Part shown: positions 1-8,130 of the stretch, in pieces
Position numbering within the stretch: the stretch's first letter is position 1
Layout of the letters: the number at the start of each line of letters is the position of its first letter
DNA from: Bacteroidales bacterium UBA6207
GTDB taxonomy: Bacteria > Bacteroidota > Bacteroidia > Bacteroidales > F082
Length of the DNA: 18,880 bases
Direction: 5' to 3'
Assembly: GCA_002421995.1 (NCBI GenBank)
Contig: DISP01000257.1
Span: 1-18,880 of the forward strand
Notes under the pieces: generated by a model
Database searches by the model: none
Told to the model about the DNA's origin: nothing
The model's input: the letters and a program-made list of their open reading frames with translations, nothing else
Position numbers and translations under genes: made by a program

Positions 1-888
1 TTGGTTTCCGTGATTACGGTTAACTATAATCAAAGTGGCGTGACCAAAGAGTTTCTGGCGTCGCTTGAAAAATCTACCTATCCCAACCTTGAGGTCTTTG
101 TTGTTGACAATGGGTCGCCAAATGATCAACCCAAACAAATATCGGATGATTTTCCCAACGTAAAATTAATACTTACAGGCAAAAACCTTGGCTTTGCCGG
201 AGGAAACAACGTAGCTGTAAAGCAAGCCTCCGGAAAATATCTTTTTTTCATCAACAACGACACGGAGGTGGAAGGTGATTTTCTGCAACCTTTGGTCAGT
301 GTGCTGGAAAATGATCCGACCATCGGAATGGTTAGTCCAAAGATTCATTTTTTTCACAATCCTGACATTTTTCAGTTCGCCGGCTTCACTCCCATCAGCC
401 CTATTACGATACGTAACAAAGCAATCGGGTTTGGAGAAAAGGATGTCGGGCAATACAATTACACCTGTGAAACAGGATCAATTTTCGGTGCAGCGATGCT
501 TGTTCCCAGGCGAATTATTGAAGAAGTTGGCATGATGACTGAAGTGTTTTTCCTTTATTATGAAGAACATGACTGGGCCGAAAGAATTAAAAAAGCAGGA
601 TACAAAATCTATTATTGCGGACAATCGCTCGTCAGACACAAGGAATCAATTTCGACTGTCAAGGAAAGTCCTTTTCAGGTTTATTACCTTCAGCGCGGAC
701 GCCTGCTCTATTCAAGACGAAATACGCATGGATTAACTTTTCTGCTTTCACAAATATACCTGATGCTCTTTGCTATGCCTAAAACCGCATTGGCTTATTT
801 GCTGAAAGGAAAAACAAGCCTTGCAGTTGCTATTGCGAAGGTAATGTATTGGAATATAAGGGTTCATGACAAAAGACTCATGGAATAA
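1..888 (+). CDS. GT2 family glycosyltransferase, rhamnosyltransferase-like (5' partial)
   Basis: Soluble GT-A fold transferase expected to move a sugar from a nucleotide donor onto a lipid-linked or growing glycan on the cytoplasmic side. Visible motifs are VITVNYNQ at the N-terminus, DNGS (36-39), the metal-binding NND variant of DxD (85-87), and an acidic YYEEHDW segment (187-193) followed by a conserved HKES (213-216), the layout of WbbL-type GT2 enzymes. The reading frame is open at base 1. Alignment with its paralogue at 2142-3068 shows that about eight codons lie before the window, so the TTG at base 1 is most likely an internal Leu codon rather than the start. It is the first gene of a duplicated GT2 pair, 14 bases ahead of the membrane GT2. 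The sugar and linkage cannot be read from the sequence. Confidence 0.9.
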   Translation: MVSVITVNYNQSGVTKEFLASLEKSTYPNLEVFVVDNGSPNDQPKQISDDFPNVKLILTGKNLGFAGGNNVAVKQASGKYLFFINNDTEVEGDFLQPLVSVLENDPTIGMVSPKIHFFHNPDIFQFAGFTPISPITIRNKAIGFGEKDVGQYNYTCETGSIFGAAMLVPRRIIEEVGMMTEVFFLYYEEHDWAERIKKAGYKIYYCGQSLVRHKESISTVKESPFQVYYLQRGRLLYSRRNTHGLTFLLSQIYLMLFAMPKTALAYLLKGKTSLAVAIAKVMYWNIRVHDKRLME

Positions 889-902
889 TTAGTACATACA
901 AA

Positions 903-2120
903 ATGGAATATCTCTGGTTAATTGTCAACATCATAGAAATTGTACTTTTCGTTTATCTCGGATTGGCAAGTTTTTATATTTTTATTTTTGGATTTGCATC
1001 AGTATTTCCACATACATCAAAGAAGCAAACAGCCAGCCGGGAAAGAAAATTTGCCATATTAATTCCGGGATACAAGGAAGATAAAGTAATTGTGGATGTT
1101 GCGGCTGATGCTTTGAACCAGGATTACCCGCGCGAACTTTTTGAAGTCATTGTTATTGCCGATTCTTTTCAGCAGTCAACGCTTGAAAACCTGAGGGCAT
1201 TGCCAATAAGGGTTGTTGAAGTTGTGTTTGAGATTAGTAAAAAATCCAAGGCTTTAAACAAATGCATGCAGGAAATAGGCGACGAATATGATGTTGCAAT
1301 GATTCTGGATGCTGACAATATGATGGCGCCAGACGTTCTCCGCTTGATGAATGATGCCTTCAACAAAGGTTTTTTGGCGGTACAAGGACACAGAATGGCA
1401 AAGAATTTAAACACAGATTTCGCCATTCTCGATGCTGTCAGTGAGGAAATCAACAATAAAATTTTCAGAAAAGGCCACAGGGTTTTGGGCTTTTCATCGG
1501 CCCTGATTGGTTCGGGAATGGCGATCGAATATGCTTTGTTTAAAAAATCAATGGCAAGGGTTGATTCTGTTGGAGAGGATAAAGAGCTTGAAATGAAACT
1601 GTTAAAAAACAGTTATAAAATTGAGTATCTTGAAAACGCTGCGGTTTTTGATGAAAAAACATCTAAGACAGAAGTCTTCGTCAATCAGCGTCGCAGGTGG
1701 ATTGCAGCCCAGCTTGAATTTTTCCGGAAATATTTCTTCGATGGCTTATGGCACCTGATCAGGTATGGAAAGGCTGATTACTTTGACAAGGTATTGCAAA
1801 TGGTTCAGCCGCCACGAATATTGCTCCTGGGCTTGCTTTTTATCATTTTAGCGCTAAAGTTGGCCGGTAATTATTTTGTTCCGGAATCTTTCTCAGCACC
1901 AATACCCATATTATTGTGGTTCTACGCTTTTCTTATCACAGTGGTAACACTGCTCATAACAACTCCGCTCAAATTTTACAACCTGAAAACAGCCTATGCA
2001 TTGCTTTCGCTGCCACTTGGGTTTTTGTTAATGTTTAAAAGTTTGCTAAAGGTAAAAGGTGCATCAAAACGCTTTATCCATACCTCGCACGGACACACAG
2101 AGAATGAAGTAAAAAAATAA
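903..2120 (+). CDS. Membrane GT2 glycosyltransferase, QxxRW type (cellulose/hyaluronan synthase-like)
   Basis: Integral membrane glycosyltransferase of the CesA/HasA/NodC-like GT2 group, probably adding sugars at the cytoplasmic face. One hydrophobic segment lies at about residues 5-33 and three at the C-terminus (about 303-326, 333-355, 362-384). Between them is the GT-A domain: IPGYKED (54-60), an IAD donor-site Asp (D87), the DAD metal motif (136-138), a VGED acidic motif with the likely catalytic base (E225-D226) and QRRRW (262-266). These are the signature elements of processive GT2 synthases, although non-processive members exist. It follows the partial soluble GT2 by 14 bases and is paralogous to 3074-4279. 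The ATG at 903 puts a membrane helix directly at the N-terminus. Product polymer unknown. Confidence 0.88.
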   Translation: MEYLWLIVNIIEIVLFVYLGLASFYIFIFGFASVFPHTSKKQTASRERKFAILIPGYKEDKVIVDVAADALNQDYPRELFEVIVIADSFQQSTLENLRALPIRVVEVVFEISKKSKALNKCMQEIGDEYDVAMILDADNMMAPDVLRLMNDAFNKGFLAVQGHRMAKNLNTDFAILDAVSEEINNKIFRKGHRVLGFSSALIGSGMAIEYALFKKSMARVDSVGEDKELEMKLLKNSYKIEYLENAAVFDEKTSKTEVFVNQRRRWIAAQLEFFRKYFFDGLWHLIRYGKADYFDKVLQMVQPPRILLLGLLFIILALKLAGNYFVPESFSAPIPILLWFYAFLITVVTLLITTPLKFYNLKTAYALLSLPLGFLLMFKSLLKVKGASKRFIHTSHGHTENEVKK

Positions 2121-2141
2121 ACCTGAATTAATCGCATTGAG

Positions 2142-3068
2142 ATGGCTGATAATCGCAAATATCCTTTTGTATCTATCATTACGGTTAATTATAACCAGGC
2201 CGAAGTCACCTGCGACCTCATTGCATCACTTCATCAAATCACCTATCCAAACTTTGAAGTCATTGTGATTGACAATGCTTCACCTACCGAAAGTCCCTCT
2301 GTGATCAAAGAGCGATACCCAAACATCATTCTGATTGAGAATCCGATTAATTACGGTTTTGCGGCAGGAAACAACTTCGGGTTGATGCGGGCCAGGGGAG
2401 AGTATGTATTGTTGATCAACAACGACATTGAAGTTCCCAAAGACTTTCTCGAACCTCTTGTTGAAAAGCTAAAAAACAATCCTGAGATCGGCGCTGTGAG
2501 TCCTAAAATCAAGTTTTTCTACCAGCCTGACACAATCCAATATGCCGGATACACGCCAATGAACTATCTGACAATGAGAAATTTTGCTATCGGTCATGGC
2601 GAAAAAGACACCGGGCAATTTAAAGAAGACAGAGAAACCTATTATGCACACGGGGCTGCAATGCTGGTGCCGATGGAAGTTGTAAAACAGGTTGGATTGA
2701 TGTCTTATATTTTCTTTTTGTACTACGAGGAAGCCGATTGGTGTGAACGAATCAAAAAAGCAGGATATAAAATCCATTTTGTTCATAACAGCTATGTGCT
2801 TCATAAAGAATCAATAAGCACCGGAAAACTTAGTACACTCAAAATTTATTATCTCAATCGCAACCGGATTGTGTTCATGCGGCGCAATGTAAACGGAAGT
2901 ATTTTTTACAAAGGATTAGCATATCAGCTTTTTATTGCAATTCCTAAAAATGCAATCAAATTTCTTTTGAAGGGCAAGATCAAAGCGTTTCATGCCTATT
3001 ACAAGGCCATCGGCTGGCACCTGGTGCATCTATTTGATCCTGAGATTTATGAAAACCCAAGATTGTAA
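2142..3068 (+). CDS. GT2 family glycosyltransferase, rhamnosyltransferase-like
   Basis: Soluble 308-residue GT2 enzyme, a full-length paralogue of the partial gene at the window start. SIITVNYNQ (11-19) opens the GT-A fold; DNAS (44-47) and INND (92-95, DxD variant) form the donor and metal site, and a YYEEADWCER acidic segment with downstream HKES matches WbbL-like rhamnosyltransferases. It has no signal peptide; the hydrophobic stretch near the C-terminus (FIAIPKNAIKFLL) may lie against the membrane. The ATG at 2142 gives the usual short N-terminal extension before the first beta strand. It sits 21 bases after the first membrane GT2 and 5 bases before the second, which suggests a transcriptional unit in which each soluble GT2 partners a membrane GT2. 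Donor sugar not determinable. Confidence 0.92.
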   Translation: MADNRKYPFVSIITVNYNQAEVTCDLIASLHQITYPNFEVIVIDNASPTESPSVIKERYPNIILIENPINYGFAAGNNFGLMRARGEYVLLINNDIEVPKDFLEPLVEKLKNNPEIGAVSPKIKFFYQPDTIQYAGYTPMNYLTMRNFAIGHGEKDTGQFKEDRETYYAHGAAMLVPMEVVKQVGLMSYIFFLYYEEADWCERIKKAGYKIHFVHNSYVLHKESISTGKLSTLKIYYLNRNRIVFMRRNVNGSIFYKGLAYQLFIAIPKNAIKFLLKGKIKAFHAYYKAIGWHLVHLFDPEIYENPRL

Positions 3069-3073
3069 CTTCC

Positions 3074-4279
3074 ATGGAATCAACCCTACACCTTTCCGGA
3101 TTAATTTTAGAAATCATTTTGCTGGGTTACCTTGGTCTTACAGGGCTTTATTTGTTTTTCTTTGCACTTGCAAGTCTTTTTCCGTTGAAGGCAGAGGCAG
3201 CCTCAGAAAAATCCTTTGCACATTTCGCAGTGATAATTCCGGGCTACAGCGAGGACGAAGTTATTCTTGATGTGGCGCGTGAGGCTTTAACCCAGCAATA
3301 TCCTGTAGATAAATACGATGTGGTCATCATTGCTGATCATTTTCAGGAGCATACATTGATGAAATTGAGGCAGATGCCCGTCAAAGTGTTTGATGTTAAG
3401 TTTGATATCAGCACCAAAACACGCGCTATCAACCATGCACTGCGAAATCTACCTGACGACCACTATGATGCTGTTTGCATTCTTGATGCTGACAACATTA
3501 TGGAATCAGATTTCCTTTTCAAATTAAATCATTCACTCGCCGCCGGATATATTGCTGTGCAGGGTCACAGAATCGCGAAAAACATCAATACAAATTTTGC
3601 CTTGCTGGATGCAATCAGTGAAGAAATCAACAACCAGATTTTTCGAAAAGGACAAAGAGTCTTGGGGCTTTCTTCTGCATTGATAGGCTCGGCTATGGCT
3701 TTTGAATACAGATTCTTTAAAAGCATGATGCAGGAAGTAGAGGTTGTTGGAGGGTTTGATAAAGAATTAGAGATAAGGTTATTGCGTGATAACAACAGTA
3801 TTGATTATCTGCCGGATGCATTTGTTTATGATGAAAAAGTGCAAAACGTAAAGGTATTTTCTCAGCAAAGACGCAGATGGTTATCAGCCCAGCTGCATTA
3901 TTTTGGCATGAGTTTTTTCCCTGCAACAAAAGCCCTGTTTAAAAATGGCAATGTCGAGTATTTTAATAAAGCCGTTCAGTATTTACAATTGCCAAGAATT
4001 TTGTTATTGGGATTGACCGCGATTTTTGCACTTAGTTCAGGCCTCCTTGGCTTTCCAATACTTACGATTTGGTGGCTTATTGCGTTTGCACTTGTTGTAA
4101 CAGCATTGATTCTGGCAGTCCCGCTGAAATTTTACAGAATCGAAACATTGATTGCTATACTATATTTGCCGATTGGATTTTTCTATATGTTTTTGTCCTT
4201 GCTCAAGATCAGGGGAGCTAACAAAAAATTCATTCATACAAAGCACACATACAACGCTTTTCAAATAAAAAGGAAGTAA
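3074..4279 (+). CDS. Membrane GT2 glycosyltransferase, QxxRW type, second copy
   Basis: 401-residue membrane glycosyltransferase, paralogue of 903-2120. A hydrophobic N-terminal segment (about 7-36) and three C-terminal segments (about 305-326, 331-351, 357-378) flank a GT-A domain with IPGYSED (55-61), IAD (86-88), DAD (138-140) and QRRRW (265-269). The acidic motif differs from the first copy: VGGFDKELE (225-233, D229) instead of VGEDKELE, a one-residue insertion with loss of the Glu. The Asp that would act as base is kept, so the enzyme is probably active, possibly with a different acceptor. It starts 5 bases after the second soluble GT2, consistent with co-expression. Confidence 0.88.
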   Translation: MESTLHLSGLILEIILLGYLGLTGLYLFFFALASLFPLKAEAASEKSFAHFAVIIPGYSEDEVILDVAREALTQQYPVDKYDVVIIADHFQEHTLMKLRQMPVKVFDVKFDISTKTRAINHALRNLPDDHYDAVCILDADNIMESDFLFKLNHSLAAGYIAVQGHRIAKNINTNFALLDAISEEINNQIFRKGQRVLGLSSALIGSAMAFEYRFFKSMMQEVEVVGGFDKELEIRLLRDNNSIDYLPDAFVYDEKVQNVKVFSQQRRRWLSAQLHYFGMSFFPATKALFKNGNVEYFNKAVQYLQLPRILLLGLTAIFALSSGLLGFPILTIWWLIAFALVVTALILAVPLKFYRIETLIAILYLPIGFFYMFLSLLKIRGANKKFIHTKHTYNAFQIKRK

Positions 4280-4300
4280 TTATTTAAACAAATTACATAG

Positions 4301-5440
4301 ATGAAAATAGGTATTGAGGGTCAAAGACTTTTTCGTGTAAAAAAACATGGAATGGACATGGTTGCATTGGAGCTCATCCGCAACCTGCAAAAGATAGATA
4401 AGGAAAATGAGTACTTTATTTTCGTAAAACCTGATGAGGACAGGAATTGTCTTCAGGAGAGCGAAAATTTCCACATCATCCCGCTCGCAGGTGGCCCCTA
4501 CCCTCTTTGGGAGCAATATGCATTGCCAAAAGCAGCAAAAAAATATGGCTGCGATCTTTTGCATTGCACTAGTAATACAGCGCCTGTATTTACTGACATT
4601 CCCCTCGTTGTAACATTGCATGACATTATCTATCTTGAAAGCATCAGCTTGTTTGCAAAAGGTGGAACATGGTACCAGAAATCAGGAAATATGTACCGCA
4701 GGTTTGTAGTTCCAAGAGTTGTTGAAAAGAGCAGAAAAATCATTACAGTTTCTCATTTTGAAAAAAACAGAATAAAACATTTTTTTGATTTCCCTGAAGA
4801 AGATCAAAGGCTGGTGGCTATTTACAATGGTGTGAGTGAACACTTTGTACCGGTAACAGATCGCGATACGTTGCTAAAGGTGAAACAAAAATACAATCTG
4901 CCTGATAATTATGTCTTTTTTCTCGGCAATACTGATCCCAAAAAAAACACCAAAGGAGTACTACAGGCATTTAGTAAATACCTGAGTGAGGGTAATCCGC
5001 CATTGAAATTGGTAATGCTGGATTATGAAAAAACAGCCTTGTCTGCTTTGTTATCCGAAATTGGTGCACCGGATTTAATCCGTCACATCCATCTTACGGG
5101 ATATGTCGTAAACACCGATTTGCCGTCAATTTACTCTCAAGCCTCACTTTTTCTTTATCCCTCGCTGCGCGAAAGCTTTGGCATACCCATGCTCGAAGCA
5201 ATGCGTTGTGGTGTTCCGGTTATCACCTCTAACACCTCGAGTATGCCCGAGGTCTCAGGTGGAGCAGCATTGATAATTGACCCATTCAAACCTGATGAAA
5301 TTACGGCAGGAATGAAACAAATCATGGAAAGCGACAGCCTGCGTAATGATCTGATATCTAAAGGAATAAAACAATCTGACAGTTTTAGTTGGCGCAACAT
5401 GGCCATCGAAGTTCTCAAACTTTATAACACAATAGGTTAA
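4301..5440 (+). CDS. GT4 family glycosyltransferase (GT-B fold)
   Basis: 379-residue retaining GT-B enzyme of family GT4, in the mannosyltransferase-like (mtfB/WbaZ-like) branch. The N-terminal acceptor domain begins IGIEGQRL and contains LLHCTSN (86-92) and LHD (106-108). The C-terminal donor domain carries GNTDPKKN (209-216) and the family signature ESFGIPMLE (291-299), the E-x7-E motif that contacts the nucleotide sugar, followed by CGVPVITS. No signal peptide or membrane helix is seen; a cytoplasmic, membrane-associated enzyme is expected. The ATG at 4301 lies 21 bases after the previous stop and starts the first Rossmann strand, as usual for the family. The role inferred is adding one sugar to the glycan; the sugar is unknown. 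Confidence 0.92.
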   Translation: MKIGIEGQRLFRVKKHGMDMVALELIRNLQKIDKENEYFIFVKPDEDRNCLQESENFHIIPLAGGPYPLWEQYALPKAAKKYGCDLLHCTSNTAPVFTDIPLVVTLHDIIYLESISLFAKGGTWYQKSGNMYRRFVVPRVVEKSRKIITVSHFEKNRIKHFFDFPEEDQRLVAIYNGVSEHFVPVTDRDTLLKVKQKYNLPDNYVFFLGNTDPKKNTKGVLQAFSKYLSEGNPPLKLVMLDYEKTALSALLSEIGAPDLIRHIHLTGYVVNTDLPSIYSQASLFLYPSLRESFGIPMLEAMRCGVPVITSNTSSMPEVSGGAALIIDPFKPDEITAGMKQIMESDSLRNDLISKGIKQSDSFSWRNMAIEVLKLYNTIG

Positions 5441-5447
5441 ATATTTA

Positions 5448-5455
5448 TATATTTG
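5448..5455 (+). promoter_or_regulatory. Candidate Bacteroidota -7 promoter element TATATTTG
   Basis: TATATTTG matches the Bacteroidota -7 consensus TAnnTTTG exactly and lies 17 bases before the ATG at 5473, inside the 32-base gap between two glycosyltransferase genes. No clear TTG or TTTG is found 19-21 bases upstream, so support is partial. It could provide internal transcription of the second half of the cluster, or it may be chance in an AT-rich gap. Confidence 0.25.
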
Positions 5456-5472
5456 ATTAAAAAACAGATGCA

Positions 5473-6675
5473 ATGATTCAAAACCGTGATTTTATTATCA
5501 TCGGCCTCCAGGCTTTAGACAGTCGGATTGGTAGCAATTGTATTAATATTGCTGAAGAAATTGCAAAGCATAACCGGGTGCTTTATGTAAATTATCCACT
5601 CGACCGTTTAACAATACTTCGCGAGAAAAACGACCCCCTGATTCAAAAAAGGTTGCGTATCAACAAGGGTCAGGAGCCTGATTTAATCCAAGTAAATGAA
5701 AATCTGTGGAATCTTTTCCCCAGAACAACTTTGGAATCAATAAGTCAAATCCCCTTTGATTTTGTTTTCGATTTTTTCAATAAGATAAACGGTAAACGAT
5801 TTGCCCGTCAAATCAAAAAAGCCATCCAAAAACTTGGTTTTAAAAACTATTTCATCTTCAACGACAGTGATATGTTCAGAGGTTTCTACCTGAAGGAACT
5901 TCTTGAGCCGGAAATGTATATCTATTATACCCGTGATAACCTTGTGGCTGTAGATTATTGGAAAAAGCAAGGCATCAGGATTGAGGCAGCGCTGATGGCA
6001 AAATCCGATATTGTTGTTGGAAACTCCACCTACCTTGCCGATCAGGCCAGGGTGTTCAATCCCAGATCTTTCTATGTGGGGCAAGGTTGCGATGTTTCGC
6101 TGTTTGATAAAAAACTCATTCAAAGCCTTCCTGAAGACTTTGATAAAATTCCCAGGCCGATCATCGGTTATATTGGGGCAATTTTTTCACTGCGTCTTGA
6201 TGTTGATGTATTAATACATATTGCAACTAAAAAGCCTGATTGGCAGATAGTACTCGTTGGCCCTGAAGATGAGGTGTTTAAACAAAGTAAACTGCACGAT
6301 TTGCCAAATGTTTGGTTTTTAGGATCGAAGAAAATGGAAGAATTGCCACAATACCTTATGGCATTTGACGTGGCGATAAACCCACAAAAACTCAACGAAG
6401 TGACAATTGGCAACTATCCGAGAAAAATTGATGAGTACCTTGCAATGGGAAAACCAACCGTTGCAACCCGGACAAAAGCCATGGAAGTGTTTGAGGATTA
6501 CACCTATCTGGCCGAAACCAAAGAACAATACGTGGAGATGATTGAAAAGGCCTTGATTGAAAATAATACGGAACTTGAAAAAGGAAGGGAAGAATTTGCG
6601 CGTAGTCATACCTGGACAAACAATGTAGAAGAGATATACAAACAGATTGTTTTACACCTGCAGCAACCAAAGTAA
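5473..6675 (+). CDS. GT-B glycosyltransferase, TuaH/GT1-GT4-like
   Basis: 400-residue putative glycosyltransferase with two Rossmann-like halves. The N-terminal half starts with DFIIIGLQ and contains VLYVNYP (36-42) and IFNDSDMF (128-135). The C-terminal half starts near residue 229 with IIGYIGAI and includes WQIVLVGPED (257-266), NVWFLGSK and a donor-site segment PRKIDEYLAMGKPTVAT (316-332). The last motif resembles the PxKxxEYLAxGKPVV block of TuaH-like teichuronic acid glycosyltransferases. The classical E-x7-E is not evident. No signal or membrane segment is seen. It is 32 bases after the GT4 gene and 5 bases before the acetyltransferase. It probably adds a sugar to the same glycan; the donor is not predictable. 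Confidence 0.85.
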   Translation: MIQNRDFIIIGLQALDSRIGSNCINIAEEIAKHNRVLYVNYPLDRLTILREKNDPLIQKRLRINKGQEPDLIQVNENLWNLFPRTTLESISQIPFDFVFDFFNKINGKRFARQIKKAIQKLGFKNYFIFNDSDMFRGFYLKELLEPEMYIYYTRDNLVAVDYWKKQGIRIEAALMAKSDIVVGNSTYLADQARVFNPRSFYVGQGCDVSLFDKKLIQSLPEDFDKIPRPIIGYIGAIFSLRLDVDVLIHIATKKPDWQIVLVGPEDEVFKQSKLHDLPNVWFLGSKKMEELPQYLMAFDVAINPQKLNEVTIGNYPRKIDEYLAMGKPTVATRTKAMEVFEDYTYLAETKEQYVEMIEKALIENNTELEKGREEFARSHTWTNNVEEIYKQIVLHLQQPK

Positions 6676-6680
6676 AACCC

Positions 6681-7301
6681 ATGGCCATCATTGAAAAAAT
6701 TAAATCCAACCCCAGACTTAAGCATCTTGTTTTGTGGATGCTGATGCCAAAAAATCAGGCCAGACCAAGGCTTTGGGTGCAATGGTTCGTGAATCCCTTA
6801 AAACACCACAAAGGAAAAGGCTCGCTGATAAGGCGCCGAACACGTATTGATGTGCTTCCTTTTAACAACTTTGTGCTTGGGAATGACTCAACAATAGAAG
6901 ATTTTACCACCGTTAACAATGGTGTTGGTGATGTAATCATCGGCGACCGCACCCGCATCGGACTTGGCTGCACGCTGATTGGGCCGGTTAAGATCGGCAA
7001 CGACATCATGTTTGCCCAGAATATTGTTGTGTCCGGACTCAACCACGGCTATGCAGACATAAACATACCACCAAGTCTGCAGGCTGTTGAAACCAAGCAG
7101 ATTGTTATTGAAGACAATGTTTGGATTGGTGCAAATTCGGTCATAACAGCCGGAGTTACAATTGGAAAACAGTCAATCGTTGCTGCCGGAAGCGTTGTTA
7201 CCAAAGCTGTTGGCGCATACACCATCGTTGGAGGCAACCCGGCCAAAGTAATCAAACAATACAATTTCGAAACCCAAAAATGGGAAAAACCCTCAGCCTA
7301 A
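6681..7301 (+). CDS. Left-handed beta-helix (hexapeptide repeat) O-acetyltransferase, WcaF-like
   Basis: 206-residue acyltransferase, likely using acetyl-CoA to O-acetylate a sugar hydroxyl of the glycan or its precursor in the cytoplasm. Imperfect hexapeptide turns run from about residue 65 to 110 and 141 to 178 (for example VIIGDR, VKIGND, VWIGAN, VTIGKQ, SIVAAGSVVT), interrupted by a loop with NHGY, where H122 is the likely catalytic histidine. The C-terminal GGNPAKVIK (184-192) is the standard end of this family and binds CoA. Length and layout fit WcaF, maltose or galactoside acetyltransferases; the glycosyltransferase context favours a polysaccharide substrate. The ATG at 6681 lies 5 bases after the previous stop. 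Confidence 0.9.
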   Translation: MAIIEKIKSNPRLKHLVLWMLMPKNQARPRLWVQWFVNPLKHHKGKGSLIRRRTRIDVLPFNNFVLGNDSTIEDFTTVNNGVGDVIIGDRTRIGLGCTLIGPVKIGNDIMFAQNIVVSGLNHGYADINIPPSLQAVETKQIVIEDNVWIGANSVITAGVTIGKQSIVAAGSVVTKAVGAYTIVGGNPAKVIKQYNFETQKWEKPSA

Positions 7302-7318
7302 CCAGCAATTTACTTATC

Positions 7319-8128
7319 ATGAGAAAAAAAATTACAACTTTTATAAGGTACTTCGTTGATTTTCTGCAATATGGGCAAATACGACTTGTGTTCGCTTCAT
7401 TTATCTATATTCTTACTAAAAAATCAATCATCGAAACCCGGATTTTTCGTGGAAAACTAGGTTTTTTCCTCCATCGCAAAGGCTCTCTGGATTTTCAGTT
7501 TGGAAACTATGCCTACGAATGGAGTGTGAAACAAGTGATGCTAAATAATTTTTCCAAATATGATGTCTTTTTCGATATTGGAGCCAATATCGGCACATAT
7601 ACCATACTGATGGCTTCCAAAGGACTAAAAACGTTCTCGTTTGAACCCGTTTACAGCAATTTCAAGGCATTGAATATCAATATTTTATTAAACAACCTCG
7701 AGAATAACGCAGTGACCTTCAATTATGGATTAAGTGACAAGGCTGCCGATGCGAGTTTCGTGTTCGATCCATTAAATACCGGTGCTTCGCACATATCTAC
7801 AATGCCTGCCGAAACCATCGAGGCAGAAAGAAGAAGTATTCCTACCACGATAAAACTTCAGCAGTTAGACGATGTTTATCAAACACTTGGGCTTGAAAAA
7901 GAGTCGAAAATTTTCATGAAAATTGATGTTGAAGGTATGGAATCCCAAGTAATTCTTGGGGCGAAAGAATTTCTGAAAAGTTTTCCAAACATCATGATTG
8001 TGATGGAAAGCGTCCATTCAGGTGAAGAAAAACTAAAAAATATTTTAAGTCAAATTGCTGACTTTGAATTTTTTACGATTGACTCTCTGAATATGGGTGC
8101 GATTAAAAAAAATGAAAAAAGCTTATAA
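7319..8128 (+). CDS. FkbM family SAM-dependent methyltransferase
   Basis: 269-residue class I methyltransferase of the FkbM family, which O-methylates sugars or other hydroxyls using S-adenosylmethionine. FFDIGANIGTYT (84-95) is the SAM-binding motif I, FEP (108-110) supplies the acidic residue after strand 2, and IDVEGME (202-208) followed by VILGA is the hallmark FkbM motif. The open frame extends upstream to 7121, but that part overlaps the acetyltransferase gene and its translation shows no conserved sequence. The ATG at 7319, 17 bases after the acetyltransferase stop, gives a normal family length. The context implies methyl capping or decoration of the glycan. Confidence 0.9.
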   Translation: MRKKITTFIRYFVDFLQYGQIRLVFASFIYILTKKSIIETRIFRGKLGFFLHRKGSLDFQFGNYAYEWSVKQVMLNNFSKYDVFFDIGANIGTYTILMASKGLKTFSFEPVYSNFKALNINILLNNLENNAVTFNYGLSDKAADASFVFDPLNTGASHISTMPAETIEAERRSIPTTIKLQQLDDVYQTLGLEKESKIFMKIDVEGMESQVILGAKEFLKSFPNIMIVMESVHSGEEKLKNILSQIADFEFFTIDSLNMGAIKKNEKSL

Positions 8129-8130
8129 AT

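Larger units (their letters stand above)
1..4279 (+). repeat. Tandem duplication of a two-gene glycosyltransferase unit
   Basis: Genes 1-888 and 2142-3068 are paralogues, as are 903-2120 and 3074-4279, giving the order A-B-A'-B'. The A pair shares VNYNQ, DN[GA]SP, INND, VSPKI and GEKD in register. The B pair shares PGY, LDADN, AVQGHR, SEEINN, IFRKG, RVLG, SSALIGS, QRRRW and PRILLLG. By eye about half of the residues are identical, so this is an old duplication, not a recent DNA repeat. Similarity is at protein level; long identical DNA blocks were not seen. Confidence 0.85.

Noticed and set aside
4280..4621. 113-codon open frame on the - strand over the GT4 start
   Set aside because: It is antisense to the conserved N-terminus of the GT4 enzyme, with no recognisable domain and no promoter of its own.
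7121..7318. Upstream extension of the FkbM methyltransferase frame
   Set aside because: It lies inside the acetyltransferase gene in another frame, and its translation (rich in Cys, Arg and Gln) has no family resemblance. The ATG at 7319 gives a normal FkbM length.
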